Source: GCA-2684655 sp045105235 (GTDB lineage Bacteria; Planctomycetota; UBA1135; UBA2386). Taken from it: a stretch of 64,000 bases of DNA. Both the position numbers and the translations under genes were made by a program. Positions 17,667 through 25,334 of the stretch are shown here, one piece after another; positions within the stretch are counted from its first letter, which is position 1; each line of letters starts with the position of its first letter. The stretch lies in contig JBGCDH010000001.1 in NCBI GenBank assembly GCA_045105235.1, positions 92,103 through 156,102 of the forward strand. The letters run 5' to 3'. The notes beneath the pieces were generated by a model that saw only the letters and a program-made list of their open reading frames with translations, did no database searches and had not been told where the DNA came from.

Positions 17667-17686
17667 GCTCATCTCCGACATCCGAC

Positions 17687-19648
17687 ATGACAACGCGTCC
17701 GCACCTGTTGCAGCTGATCACAGCCCTTGCCGCCGCCGGCAGTGGCTTCTGTGCATCGCAGGATGTCGCGGTCGCGCACGCGCCGGCAGCCAGCGCGCCA
17801 CAGGCGCAAGTGCCCACGCCGTCGGCCGCCGACGTAGCAGCTCATCCGCTGCTGCAAGCGATTGCCCCATTCGACCAGCTCGATGCTCGCGCGACATCGT
17901 TTGTGCGCGTCATCCGGGTCGAGCAAGGTTACCTGGATGAGTATTACGGCTTCTTGCTCAAGCAAGAAGCACAGCACTGCACCATCCGCACGCTCGACCT
18001 GCGCGAACGCAGCTTCACGATCGACGAGCACCACGCACTCGAAGAGACCTCAGTAGAAGCGTTTGTCGCCTACTTGAAGAGGTTCGCGATCAGCAGCGAC
18101 GACCTCGATGAGCGACGCTTCTTCCACGCATCGCCCGACGCGCCGATGCATCCCGAGGCGCAGGCCATCGTGCTCGCGCGCGCCTTGCTGCAGCGCGGGG
18201 AGGTCGCAGCATCGGCACAGCTGCTGTCGCGCAGCGAACACCAGCTCGCGCACTTGCGTCGCGCCATCGCGCACCACATCACGCTCGCTGTTGGCGACAC
18301 CCATCGCCCACTCAACGAGCTGGTCGCGCTGCACGACCAGTGGCTGACGTCGTTTGCTCCGTCGTCACTCGAAGAGATTCTGCGCCCGCAGCGAGATGCG
18401 CTGGCCGCAATGGCCACACGCATGGCCAGCGACGAGTCGTCGCCGCTGCTGCGCGCGCTGCTCGCCGACGCCTGGCTCTACGGAACCATCGGCCTCGACG
18501 ACACCGATCACCCGACGCCGCCAGGCAACAAGCCTGCTGACGCCGACCGACCGCTGACGCGCATGCTCAACGAGCAGCCGCTTGCGTGCGCACGCGAACT
18601 CGTGGCTCTCCTCAACGACCCTGGAGCAACACGCACCGTCGGCTACTACCACCGCTTCGGCGGTGCCTTTGTGCTGCGAACCTGTGGCGAGCAAGCAGAC
18701 CGCGCCCTGCGCCTGCTAGCAGGCCCTACCGCGCCGACCAACACGCCGACTCCGACCACCACCGAGGCCCATCAAGACCTCAACGCCGCATGCCTGCGAG
18801 CCTGGCGCGCGTGGCTCAAGCGCGTCGAGGAGCAGGGGCTCAAGGAGCTGCTGCAGGAGTCGATCACGGCAGGCGCGGAACAAGCTGAGCAGATGCTCGA
18901 ACAGAGTTTGCTCGAACAGAGTTGGCTCGAACAGAGCTTGCTCGTCGAGAGCTTCGCATGCCGTTGGCCCGAGCAACTGGATGTGCTGCTGCCGCACGCC
19001 AACGCGCACACGCTCTACGCCATGCTGCGCCACCCAGAGCTCGGCAGCCGCGACGACGTGCAGCAAGCAGCGATTCGCGTGCTGGGCCAATCCGCAAGTG
19101 AAGGAGCGTCGATCTCGAAGCTGGCCCAGGAGCTTCTCGAACGCGGCCAAAAGGGCGTTCGCACGACTCTGATCGAGAGCCTCGCTGCTTTCGATCTGCC
19201 CAACCTGCCGCTCGAAATCGCCCCGCGCGACGACGTGCGTGAGACCCTTCGGGTGCTGGCCGAGCACGGTGGTGCCGACGGCTGGAACGCGATCGCCGCA
19301 CAAATCCAACACACCGGTGTGGCCCAGCGTCTCGCCAAGATCCTGCTGACCGAGCCGCAGCTGGTGCGTCTGCCCAAAGCGGATACACCGGCTCGCCCCG
19401 CGTTCGTGACGGCGCTGCTCGCAGCGCTCGAGCCGCTGCTCGCCGATCTGCAGCCGGTAGCCGACAGCTGCCACGTCATCCTTGACGGCAACCTGCACGA
19501 GCTGGCACAAGCGACGCGAGCCGACGCTGCCGCACTGACGCTGCGCCGCCTGTGGCCGCAGGAAGTCGCGTTCGTCCCCGGGCCCGAAGTCGGCGTGCGC
19601 CTCGACCAGATTGCGACGGCGCGGACCGTGGTGGCGAATCTGCGCTAG
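17687..19648 (+). CDS. Secreted alpha-helical repeat protein of unknown function
   Basis: The 653-residue product starts with a signal peptide (MTTRPHLLQLITALAAAGSG, then CASQ). The rest is almost entirely helical with leucine/alanine periodicity like HEAT or TPR-type solenoids (for example ALLQRGEVAASAQLLSR and DVQQAAIRVLGQSASEG). No catalytic motif is evident. Residues 404-423 are four five-residue repeats (LEQSL, LEQSW, LEQSL, LVESF) from a 15-bp tandem. The gene follows mtfA by 56 bases and ends inside a long perfect inverted repeat. I recognise no family. Confidence 0.75.
   Translation: MTTRPHLLQLITALAAAGSGFCASQDVAVAHAPAASAPQAQVPTPSAADVAAHPLLQAIAPFDQLDARATSFVRVIRVEQGYLDEYYGFLLKQEAQHCTIRTLDLRERSFTIDEHHALEETSVEAFVAYLKRFAISSDDLDERRFFHASPDAPMHPEAQAIVLARALLQRGEVAASAQLLSRSEHQLAHLRRAIAHHITLAVGDTHRPLNELVALHDQWLTSFAPSSLEEILRPQRDALAAMATRMASDESSPLLRALLADAWLYGTIGLDDTDHPTPPGNKPADADRPLTRMLNEQPLACARELVALLNDPGATRTVGYYHRFGGAFVLRTCGEQADRALRLLAGPTAPTNTPTPTTTEAHQDLNAACLRAWRAWLKRVEEQGLKELLQESITAGAEQAEQMLEQSLLEQSWLEQSLLVESFACRWPEQLDVLLPHANAHTLYAMLRHPELGSRDDVQQAAIRVLGQSASEGASISKLAQELLERGQKGVRTTLIESLAAFDLPNLPLEIAPRDDVRETLRVLAEHGGADGWNAIAAQIQHTGVAQRLAKILLTEPQLVRLPKADTPARPAFVTALLAALEPLLADLQPVADSCHVILDGNLHELAQATRADAAALTLRRLWPQEVAFVPGPEVGVRLDQIATARTVVANLR
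18896..18955. repeat. 15-bp tandem repeat, 4 copies, encoding LEQSL units
   Basis: Units at 18896-18910, 18911-18925, 18926-18940 and 18941-18955; the first three differ at 1-2 positions from CTCGAACAGAGTTTG and the last is diverged. They encode a heptad-breaking run LEQSLLEQSWLEQSLLVESF in a helix. Confidence 0.88.
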
Positions 19649-19693
19649 ACACCCTGGTTGAGCCTGGTCCGCCAGACTCAACCAGGGTGTCTA
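19646..19693 (+). terminator. Perfect 17-bp inverted repeat starting in the stop codon
   Basis: Left arm 19646-19662 begins with the TAG stop; the right arm 19677-19693 is its exact complement. Within the spacer, CTGG (19664-19667) and CCAG (19672-19675) can pair around TCCG, extending the stem apart from one mismatch on each side. No T-tract follows. A bidirectional stem or a non-canonical terminator is likely. Confidence 0.65.
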
Positions 19694-19728
19694 GGGCGCG
19701 CTTGCTGGCGGTCGGCTTCGGGGGCGGT

Positions 19729-19784
19729 TCTTCGCGGCCGCTTCCTTGCGGCAGATTCTTCGCGGCCGCTTCTTCGCGGCCGTG
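19729..19784. repeat. 14-bp tandem repeat, 4 copies, upstream of DinB-like gene
   Basis: Units at 19729-19742, 19743-19756, 19757-19770 and 19771-19784 with consensus TCTTCGCGGCCGCT; the second copy is diverged. They lie 51 bases before the ATG of the downstream gene and would be in its leader or promoter. Confidence 0.8.
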
Positions 19785-19835
19785 CGCTCGCGACAGCGCG
19801 CTTGCGCCAGCGGCCGCGACCGCGATGCTGCTGGC

Positions 19836-20351
19836 ATGATCCCGCGACCGACCGTCGGCGAATACTCCGACTACTTTCAGGGCTACGTCGATCTCGCGCA
19901 AGGCGAAGACGTGCTGGCCGAACTCGCAAAGCAAGCTGCGACGACCCAGCAGATGCTCGCCAGCGCCAAGGACGGCGACTACTGCTACGCCGAAGGCAAA
20001 TGGTCGATCAAGCGGCTCATGCAGCACATCACCGACGGCGAACGCATGTTCTGCTATCGCGCCATGTGCGTGGCCCGTGGAGATAGCCAAAACCTGCCCG
20101 ACTTTGACCAGGACATCTACGCCGAGCGCGACGGCAGCAAAGGGCGCACGCTGGCATCCATCACCGAAGAATACGCATCGGTGCGCGTCGCAACCTGCAC
20201 GCTCTTCGGCGGCTTCCCGGAAGATGCTTGGCAGCGTATCGGGCGCGCGAACGGCACGCCGATCGCGGTCCGAGCCCTGCCGTGGATCGTGCTCGGCCAC
20301 GACCGGCACCACGCCAACGTGCTCCGCGAGCGCTACGGCCTAAGCGCCTGA
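19836..20351 (+). CDS. DinB-like four-helix metal-binding protein
   Basis: The 171-residue protein has the DinB/YfiT-like arrangement: WSIKRLMQHITDGERMFCYR supplies a first histidine (after a W, as in the family's W-x3-E/Q-H-l-x-D/E pattern), and a C-terminal HDRHH the other two metal ligands. It starts MIPRPTVGEYSDYFQGYV; an in-frame ATG at 19746 lies in the 14-bp repeat and is unlikely. DinB-fold proteins include thiol-dependent hydrolases and transferases; no substrate can be predicted. Confidence 0.85.
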   Translation: MIPRPTVGEYSDYFQGYVDLAQGEDVLAELAKQAATTQQMLASAKDGDYCYAEGKWSIKRLMQHITDGERMFCYRAMCVARGDSQNLPDFDQDIYAERDGSKGRTLASITEEYASVRVATCTLFGGFPEDAWQRIGRANGTPIAVRALPWIVLGHDRHHANVLRERYGLSA

Positions 20352-20459
20352 TCGACAAATCTACCGCGACAAACCCTCGGATCGGCTTCGCCGGAAACGA
20401 CTTCGGCACGCTGCCGACTGGTGCCTGCGTGTGGCCGGCGTAAGATCGCCCGCCCACTC

Positions 20460-22742
20460 ATGTCGATTCGCCGCGAAGGCCCCGTTACCGATCGTCTCCT
20501 GCGCCTGCTGCGCGAGCATCCTGGCCCGGACCCGGCACGCGCCGGTCACCTGGATGCACCGATCGCTCCCCACGCCCCGATGTCGCGACGCCAGGCCGTC
20601 GCGGTCTTCGAGTCGGCCATCCAGTCCCGCCTGCAAGACTTGCTGTCGCGCGAGCTCAAGGACAAGGGGCTCAGCTACTACACCATCGGCAGCGCCGGCC
20701 ACGAAGCCAACGCCATCGCCGGCGAGCTGCTGCAGCCGACGGACCCGGCGTTTTTGCACTATCGCAGCGGTGCGTTTGTGGCCGCCCGATTGCGCAAGGG
20801 CCGCGGCGAGACGCCGTTCTTCGACGCCATGCTGTCGTTCTGCGCGTCGGCCGAAGACCCCGTCAGCGGCGGCCGCCACAAGGTGCTCGGCAGCAAGCGC
20901 ATGCACATTCCGCCGCAGACGAGCACGATCGCGAGCCACCTGCCCAAGGCGCTCGGCTACGCGATGGCGCTGCAGCGGCTCGAGCGCCACGAGCTGCCGC
21001 CACACAACGGGGTGCCCTACGACGCCATCGTCTACTGCAGCTTTGGCGACGCGTCGCTCAACCACGCGACCGCGCAAGCCGGCCTGCACGGGGCAGGCGC
21101 CGCCGTGCTGCACAAGCAGCCGTGCCCGATCCTGTTCGCCTGCGAAGACAACGGCCTCGGCATCTCCGTGCGCACGCCCGACGACTACGTCGAACAGGTC
21201 ATGCGTGAGCGCCCCGGCATTCGCTACTTCGCGTGCGACAGCCAGGATTTCCCATCGGTCTGGGCAACAGCCCAGCGCGCGATCGAATACGTGCGCACGC
21301 AGCGCCGCCCGGCGTTCTTGCACACCAAGACCGTGCGGCTGATGGGCCACGCCGGCTCGGACGTAGAGACCAACTACCTCAAGCCCGAGCACATCGAAGC
21401 CAACGAGTCGCGCGATCCGCTGCTGGCCTTCGCAGACCTGCTGCTGTCGACCGGCGCCATCACGCGTGACGGCATCCTTTCGCTCTACGCGGATACCGAC
21501 CGCCGCCTGCGCGGCTGCGCCGACGAAGCCGCGCGACGCCCGAAGCTCGTCACGCGCGAGGCGGTGCGCTGGCCGCTCGAGCACAAGGGGGTCGCAGACG
21601 CTCGGCTGACGCCGGCCTCCGCAATCCGCCGCAGCGAGGTGTTTGGCGGCAAGCTGCCGGAGGCAGAGCGGCCCCGCCACATGGCCTACCGCATCCCCCA
21701 GGCGCTCAAAGACATCTTCGCCGCGTGTCCAGAAGCCCTGCTGTTCGGCGAAGACGTGGCCAAGAAGGGCGGCGTCTACCACGCCACCAAAGGCATGCAT
21801 CAGACGTTTGGCGGCGGGCGCGTCTTCAACACGATCCTCGACGAAACGACCATCCTCGGCCTGGCACAGGGCATGGCCCAGGCTGGCTGCCTGCCGTTCC
21901 CCGAGATCCAGTACCTCGCCTACCTGCACAACGCGATCGACCAGATCCGGGGCGAAGCAGCCTCGCTGCAGTTCTTCAGTGCCGGCCTGCAGGGCGACCG
22001 CGACGACGAGCAGCGCATCGGCTTTGCCAACCCGATGGTCGTGCGGATCGCCGGACTCGGCTACCAGAAGGGCTTTGGCGGCCACTTCCACAACGACAAC
22101 TCGCTCGGCGCCTTGCTTGAGATCCCCGGCATCCTGCTCGGCATCCCGACCCGCGCAGATGACGCCGTGACGATGCTCCGCACGATGGCGGCCGCCGCCA
22201 AGCAACACGGCAAGGTCTGTATCTTCTTGGAGCCCATCGCGCTCTACATGCAAAAGGACCTGCACGAAGCCAACGACGGGGAGTGGCAGTTCGGCTACCC
22301 CCAGCCCGAGGAGCACATGCCGTTTGGCGAGCCGCGCGTCTACGACGAGGGCAAAGACGACGAACTGACCATCGCAACCTACGGCAACGGCCTGTGGATG
22401 AGCCTGCGCGTCGCCAAGCGACTGCGGGCGCGCGGCCTGAAGGTGCGCGTTCTCGACCTGCGCTGGCTGCTGCCGCTGCCCGTCGAACAAGTCGCCAAGC
22501 ACGTTGCCGCAACCGGCCGATGCCTGGTCGTCGACGAGTGCCGGCGCAGCAACGCGGGACCGAGCGGACTGCTGATGGCCGAGCTCTGCCAGCGTCCCGA
22601 ACTGCGGGGCGCAGCGCTTCGCCGCGTCACCGGGGACGACAGCTACGTGCCGCTCGCCGCGGCGGCCAACCTGGTGCTGGTGCAAGAACCCGACATCGAA
22701 CAAGCGGCCATCGAGCTGTGTGCCCAGGAGGTCGTCCAATGA
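20460..22742 (+). CDS. Fused E1 alpha-beta 2-oxoacid dehydrogenase-like TPP enzyme
   Basis: The 760-residue protein joins an E1-alpha domain (about 1-390) to an E1-beta domain (about 410-760), which are normally separate subunits. TPP/Mg binding shows as CSFGDASLNHATAQAG (Asp of GDxS near residue 197) with CEDNGLGISVRT; the beta part has LLFGEDVAKKGGVYHATKG, VFNTILDETTILGLAQGMA, and FPEIQYLAYLHNAIDQIRGE. This is the branched-chain/pyruvate E1 pattern and would decarboxylate a 2-oxoacid. No lipoyl E2 or E3 gene is nearby. Its stop overlaps the FabD-like start by ATGA, so the two are coupled. Confidence 0.88.
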   Translation: MSIRREGPVTDRLLRLLREHPGPDPARAGHLDAPIAPHAPMSRRQAVAVFESAIQSRLQDLLSRELKDKGLSYYTIGSAGHEANAIAGELLQPTDPAFLHYRSGAFVAARLRKGRGETPFFDAMLSFCASAEDPVSGGRHKVLGSKRMHIPPQTSTIASHLPKALGYAMALQRLERHELPPHNGVPYDAIVYCSFGDASLNHATAQAGLHGAGAAVLHKQPCPILFACEDNGLGISVRTPDDYVEQVMRERPGIRYFACDSQDFPSVWATAQRAIEYVRTQRRPAFLHTKTVRLMGHAGSDVETNYLKPEHIEANESRDPLLAFADLLLSTGAITRDGILSLYADTDRRLRGCADEAARRPKLVTREAVRWPLEHKGVADARLTPASAIRRSEVFGGKLPEAERPRHMAYRIPQALKDIFAACPEALLFGEDVAKKGGVYHATKGMHQTFGGGRVFNTILDETTILGLAQGMAQAGCLPFPEIQYLAYLHNAIDQIRGEAASLQFFSAGLQGDRDDEQRIGFANPMVVRIAGLGYQKGFGGHFHNDNSLGALLEIPGILLGIPTRADDAVTMLRTMAAAAKQHGKVCIFLEPIALYMQKDLHEANDGEWQFGYPQPEEHMPFGEPRVYDEGKDDELTIATYGNGLWMSLRVAKRLRARGLKVRVLDLRWLLPLPVEQVAKHVAATGRCLVVDECRRSNAGPSGLLMAELCQRPELRGAALRRVTGDDSYVPLAAAANLVLVQEPDIEQAAIELCAQEVVQ

Positions 22743-23752
22743 GCGCTGCCAAACCAACCGCCGTGCTGCTTTGCCCCGGCCGCGGTTCCTACACCAAAGA
22801 AGAGCTCGGGTTCGTCGGCCGCACGGTGCGCGGCGGCCCCGTGGCCGATGCACTGGCGCAAAGCGACCGCGCCCGGCGCGAACAGGGTCGCCCGACGCTG
22901 ACCGAAGTCGACGGCGCCGAGCGGTTCCGTCCGAGCCTCCATCTCGACGGTGAAAACGCCGCCGAACTGATCTACTTCGGGACCTTGGCACACGCCGAAG
23001 CGCTGCGCGAGCGCTACGACATCGTGGCCGTCGCCGGCAATTCTCTTGGCTGGTACACCGCCCTGCCCGCCAGTGGCGCCCTCGACCCGACCGCCGGATG
23101 GCGGCTTGTCGCGACCATGGCTTCGCTGCAAAAACAGGTCGCCGGAGGACAGGTGCTCACGACCGCCGTCGACGAGCAGTGGCAGGATTCGCGCGAGCTT
23201 CACGATGCCGCGACGCTGGCGATCCGCGAGCTCAACAAGCGCGGCGAAGACCACTTCTGCGCCGAAAGCATCCGGCTTGGCGGCCACATGGTGCTCGCCG
23301 GCACCGATGCCGCTGTGCGCGAGCTGCTCAAGACGCTGCCCAAAGTGCAGGTCGGCGAACGTTCGTTCCCGTTCCAGCTCGCCGGCCACGGCCCTTTCCA
23401 TACGGCTCTTTGCCACAAGACGTCCGAGCAGGCCCAGCAGATGCTGCACGACCTGCCGGTGCGCGAACCCGACTGCCATTTGCTCGACGGCTTTGGCAAC
23501 GTGCACTCTCCGTGGTCGTGCAATCCGCGCGAATTGCTGCGCTACACGCTGCACGAGCAGGTGGTCGAGACCTTCGACTTCTCTGCCTGTGTGCGCACCG
23601 CCATGCGCGAGTTCCAGCCGGATGTGTTGCTCTGCGCTGGACCCGGCAGCTCGCTGCGCGCTCCCGTGGGACACTGCGTGCTGCGCGAAGGCTGGCGCGG
23701 ACTGAGCGACCGCGCAGCGATGTTTGAAGCAAACGTCGTGCGCATCGACTGA
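22739..23752 (+). CDS. FabD-like acyl carrier protein acyltransferase
   Basis: The 337-residue protein has the acyltransferase core: LLCPGRGSYTKEELGF, the nucleophile elbow GNSLG (Ser102, replacing the usual GHSLG) and catalytic-His region GHGPFHT (His221), and FQPDVLLCAGPGSSL near the end. It therefore should move an acyl group, such as malonyl or branched acyl, between CoA and an acyl carrier protein. It lacks the canonical Q-QG start motif as fully written and is diverged. Coupling to the E1-like enzyme suggests that product acyl-CoA is loaded for fatty acid or polyketide synthesis; that is inference. Confidence 0.8.
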   Translation: MSAAKPTAVLLCPGRGSYTKEELGFVGRTVRGGPVADALAQSDRARREQGRPTLTEVDGAERFRPSLHLDGENAAELIYFGTLAHAEALRERYDIVAVAGNSLGWYTALPASGALDPTAGWRLVATMASLQKQVAGGQVLTTAVDEQWQDSRELHDAATLAIRELNKRGEDHFCAESIRLGGHMVLAGTDAAVRELLKTLPKVQVGERSFPFQLAGHGPFHTALCHKTSEQAQQMLHDLPVREPDCHLLDGFGNVHSPWSCNPRELLRYTLHEQVVETFDFSACVRTAMREFQPDVLLCAGPGSSLRAPVGHCVLREGWRGLSDRAAMFEANVVRID

Positions 23753-23766
23753 CGCCGGCCTCAGGC

Positions 23767-23800
23767 CTCTTGCGGCTAGACGGCTCTTGCGGCTAGACGG
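23767..23800. repeat. Exact 17-bp tandem duplication between convergent genes
   Basis: CTCTTGCGGCTAGACGG occurs exactly twice, at 23767-23783 and 23784-23800, in the 71-base gap between the convergent acyltransferase and hydrolase genes. Confidence 0.9.
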
Positions 23801-23823
23801 GCCGGCGCGCCCTCGGCTTCGAC

Positions 23824-25029
23824 TCAGAGCCCGACGGTCAACTCGAACGCCGAGCCAAACAGCAGCGGCTCATTGATCGTCGCACCAGCACACTGCAGAG
23901 CCAAACCGACCCCCACAAGGGCCATGTTGTTCGGCACCGTCAGCGACAGCTTGAAAGGGTCGGCTCCGACAAAGCCGGCGCCCACCAAAAACGACGTCGC
24001 CGGGTCGACCAAGATCGTGCCGTAGGGACTGGGCAGCGGCACACCGAGTGCGTCCGATGCCGCCAGCCCGACAAAGCCCGGCTCCGTGGCAATGCGAACA
24101 CCGGTCGTGTCGCCGAGCTGCAGCCCCGGCCCGTCGATCCACATCTGCGGCACAACCGTGCTGCGGTGGATCTGCATCAACCGCGGATCACTGGCTCCAT
24201 CCGTGCCGAGAATCGACTCGAGGCCAGTCACGCCGACGTCGAGGAACTGATCGAAAAACCCAACGGCGATGCGCCGCATGCGCACGAAGACTTCGGGGCT
24301 GTTTGGGTCGAGCCCAACGAGGTTCATGTGGCCGCAAGCCGCATCCATCTCGTAGTGAAACTTGAGCCCCTCATCCGGCGCAACCTGCGCGTAAAACAGC
24401 GAGGCGTGCTGCGGCGGCGGGGTCACCAGATCGCCTGCGCCGGAGACGATGCCCACCGGCACGCGAATCTCGATGCCGTTGGCGGCGATCTGCGGATCCA
24501 CGGGCGCGAGCGCAAGAGCGCAGCGATACCCCGGGTTGTTCGCGGCCGAACCCAGCTGGTCGCGGACAACGTAGGCAACGACGGCGCCCCCCATCGAGTG
24601 ACCCATCAGCCCGATCCGGCTCATATCGAGGCGGCCTTCGAAGGGGCCACCGATCGTGCCGTTGGCAAGGGTCAGCGCGTCAAACATCGCGCGAGCGTCC
24701 GCGACTTCGTCGAGGTAGCTAAACTGCGCGGTGTTGAGCATCACGCTCACGTAGCCGTAGGACGCGAGATGGTCGCCGATGGCGGCATAGTCGGATCCGA
24801 GCAAGCCATAGCCGTGCAGAAAGACGACTACCGGAAGTCCAGCGGCCGTCGCGACGACCGGCCCGCCAGCCTGCAAAGCCGGATAGTGCACATCCGCATC
24901 CAGCGTAGGCGAGCCGCTGCCCGAAAAGTTGGACCACTGCACGGACGCAAAGCCAACCTGGTACTGCTGCGCCTGGCTCGTCAGAGCAAGCGCACAGGTG
25001 GCTAGAACAACTGGGAACAATCTGCGCAT
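23824..25029 (-). CDS. Secreted alpha/beta hydrolase with C-terminal beta-domain
   Basis: The 401-residue product has signal peptide MRRLFPVVLATCALALTSQAQ and an alpha/beta hydrolase domain like chlorophyllase/PET-hydrolase-type esterases: oxyanion region VVVFLHGYGLLGSDYA, nucleophile elbow GLMGHSMGGAVVAY, and later PVGIVSGAGDLVTPP (acid) and AACGHMNLVGLD (His). From about residue 300 it continues into a non-catalytic beta-rich segment (GTILVDPATSFLVGAGF, LSLTVPNNMALVGVGLALQ) also seen at the ends of other secreted proteins here. ATG at 25029 places the signal peptide first; a longer frame from 25299 lacks homology. Substrate is an unknown ester. Confidence 0.85.
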   Translation of the reverse strand: MRRLFPVVLATCALALTSQAQQYQVGFASVQWSNFSGSGSPTLDADVHYPALQAGGPVVATAAGLPVVVFLHGYGLLGSDYAAIGDHLASYGYVSVMLNTAQFSYLDEVADARAMFDALTLANGTIGGPFEGRLDMSRIGLMGHSMGGAVVAYVVRDQLGSAANNPGYRCALALAPVDPQIAANGIEIRVPVGIVSGAGDLVTPPPQHASLFYAQVAPDEGLKFHYEMDAACGHMNLVGLDPNSPEVFVRMRRIAVGFFDQFLDVGVTGLESILGTDGASDPRLMQIHRSTVVPQMWIDGPGLQLGDTTGVRIATEPGFVGLAASDALGVPLPSPYGTILVDPATSFLVGAGFVGADPFKLSLTVPNNMALVGVGLALQCAGATINEPLLFGSAFELTVGL

Positions 25030-25334
25030 GGGCAAAGTTGGCAACGAAGCGGGCGCGACGAAAACGTCGCTGCGATCCGGGAGAACACGTAGCAAGCCGC
25101 TCCGTGAAGACCCTGATCGAGGGCGTTCATACGATACCGAGCCGGCGAAGCCTCTCAATGCCTCTCGCCAGCCGACCGCCCATCTTGCGGTCGAGAAGAA
25201 CACAGTCCTCATCGCGCTGGACGGCCGGCAGCCCCAACGCATGGGGCTTGGGCGGTGGGGGTCGCCGCCCAATCGGCGTCCACGCGCGGCCAACGACATC
25301 CAGACGGGACGAATCCGCGACAGGCGGTCGCCGC
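25030..25334. other. 305-bp intergenic region with two hairpins
   Basis: No gene is supported. A minus frame ending at 25127 has the protein-like tail RKMGGRLARGIERLRRLGIV but no convincing start or known family, and may be a remnant. Two stems sit side by side: GCCCC/GGGGC (25231-25247) and TTGGGCGG/CCGCCCAA (25248-25255 with 25265-25272). They could separate the cytochrome and hydrolase transcripts. Confidence 0.4.
25231..25272 (-). terminator. Tandem hairpins downstream of cytochrome gene
   Basis: A 5-bp stem (25231-25235 with 25243-25247) directly abuts a perfect 8-bp stem (25248-25255 with 25265-25272, 9-base loop). They lie 63-104 bases after the cytochrome stop in the direction of transcription. 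No T-tract follows, so they are candidate terminators or processing structures only. Confidence 0.45.

Noticed and set aside
20361..22991. 876-codon minus-strand frame
   Set aside because: Antisense to the E1 fusion; no signal, domain or ribosome site.
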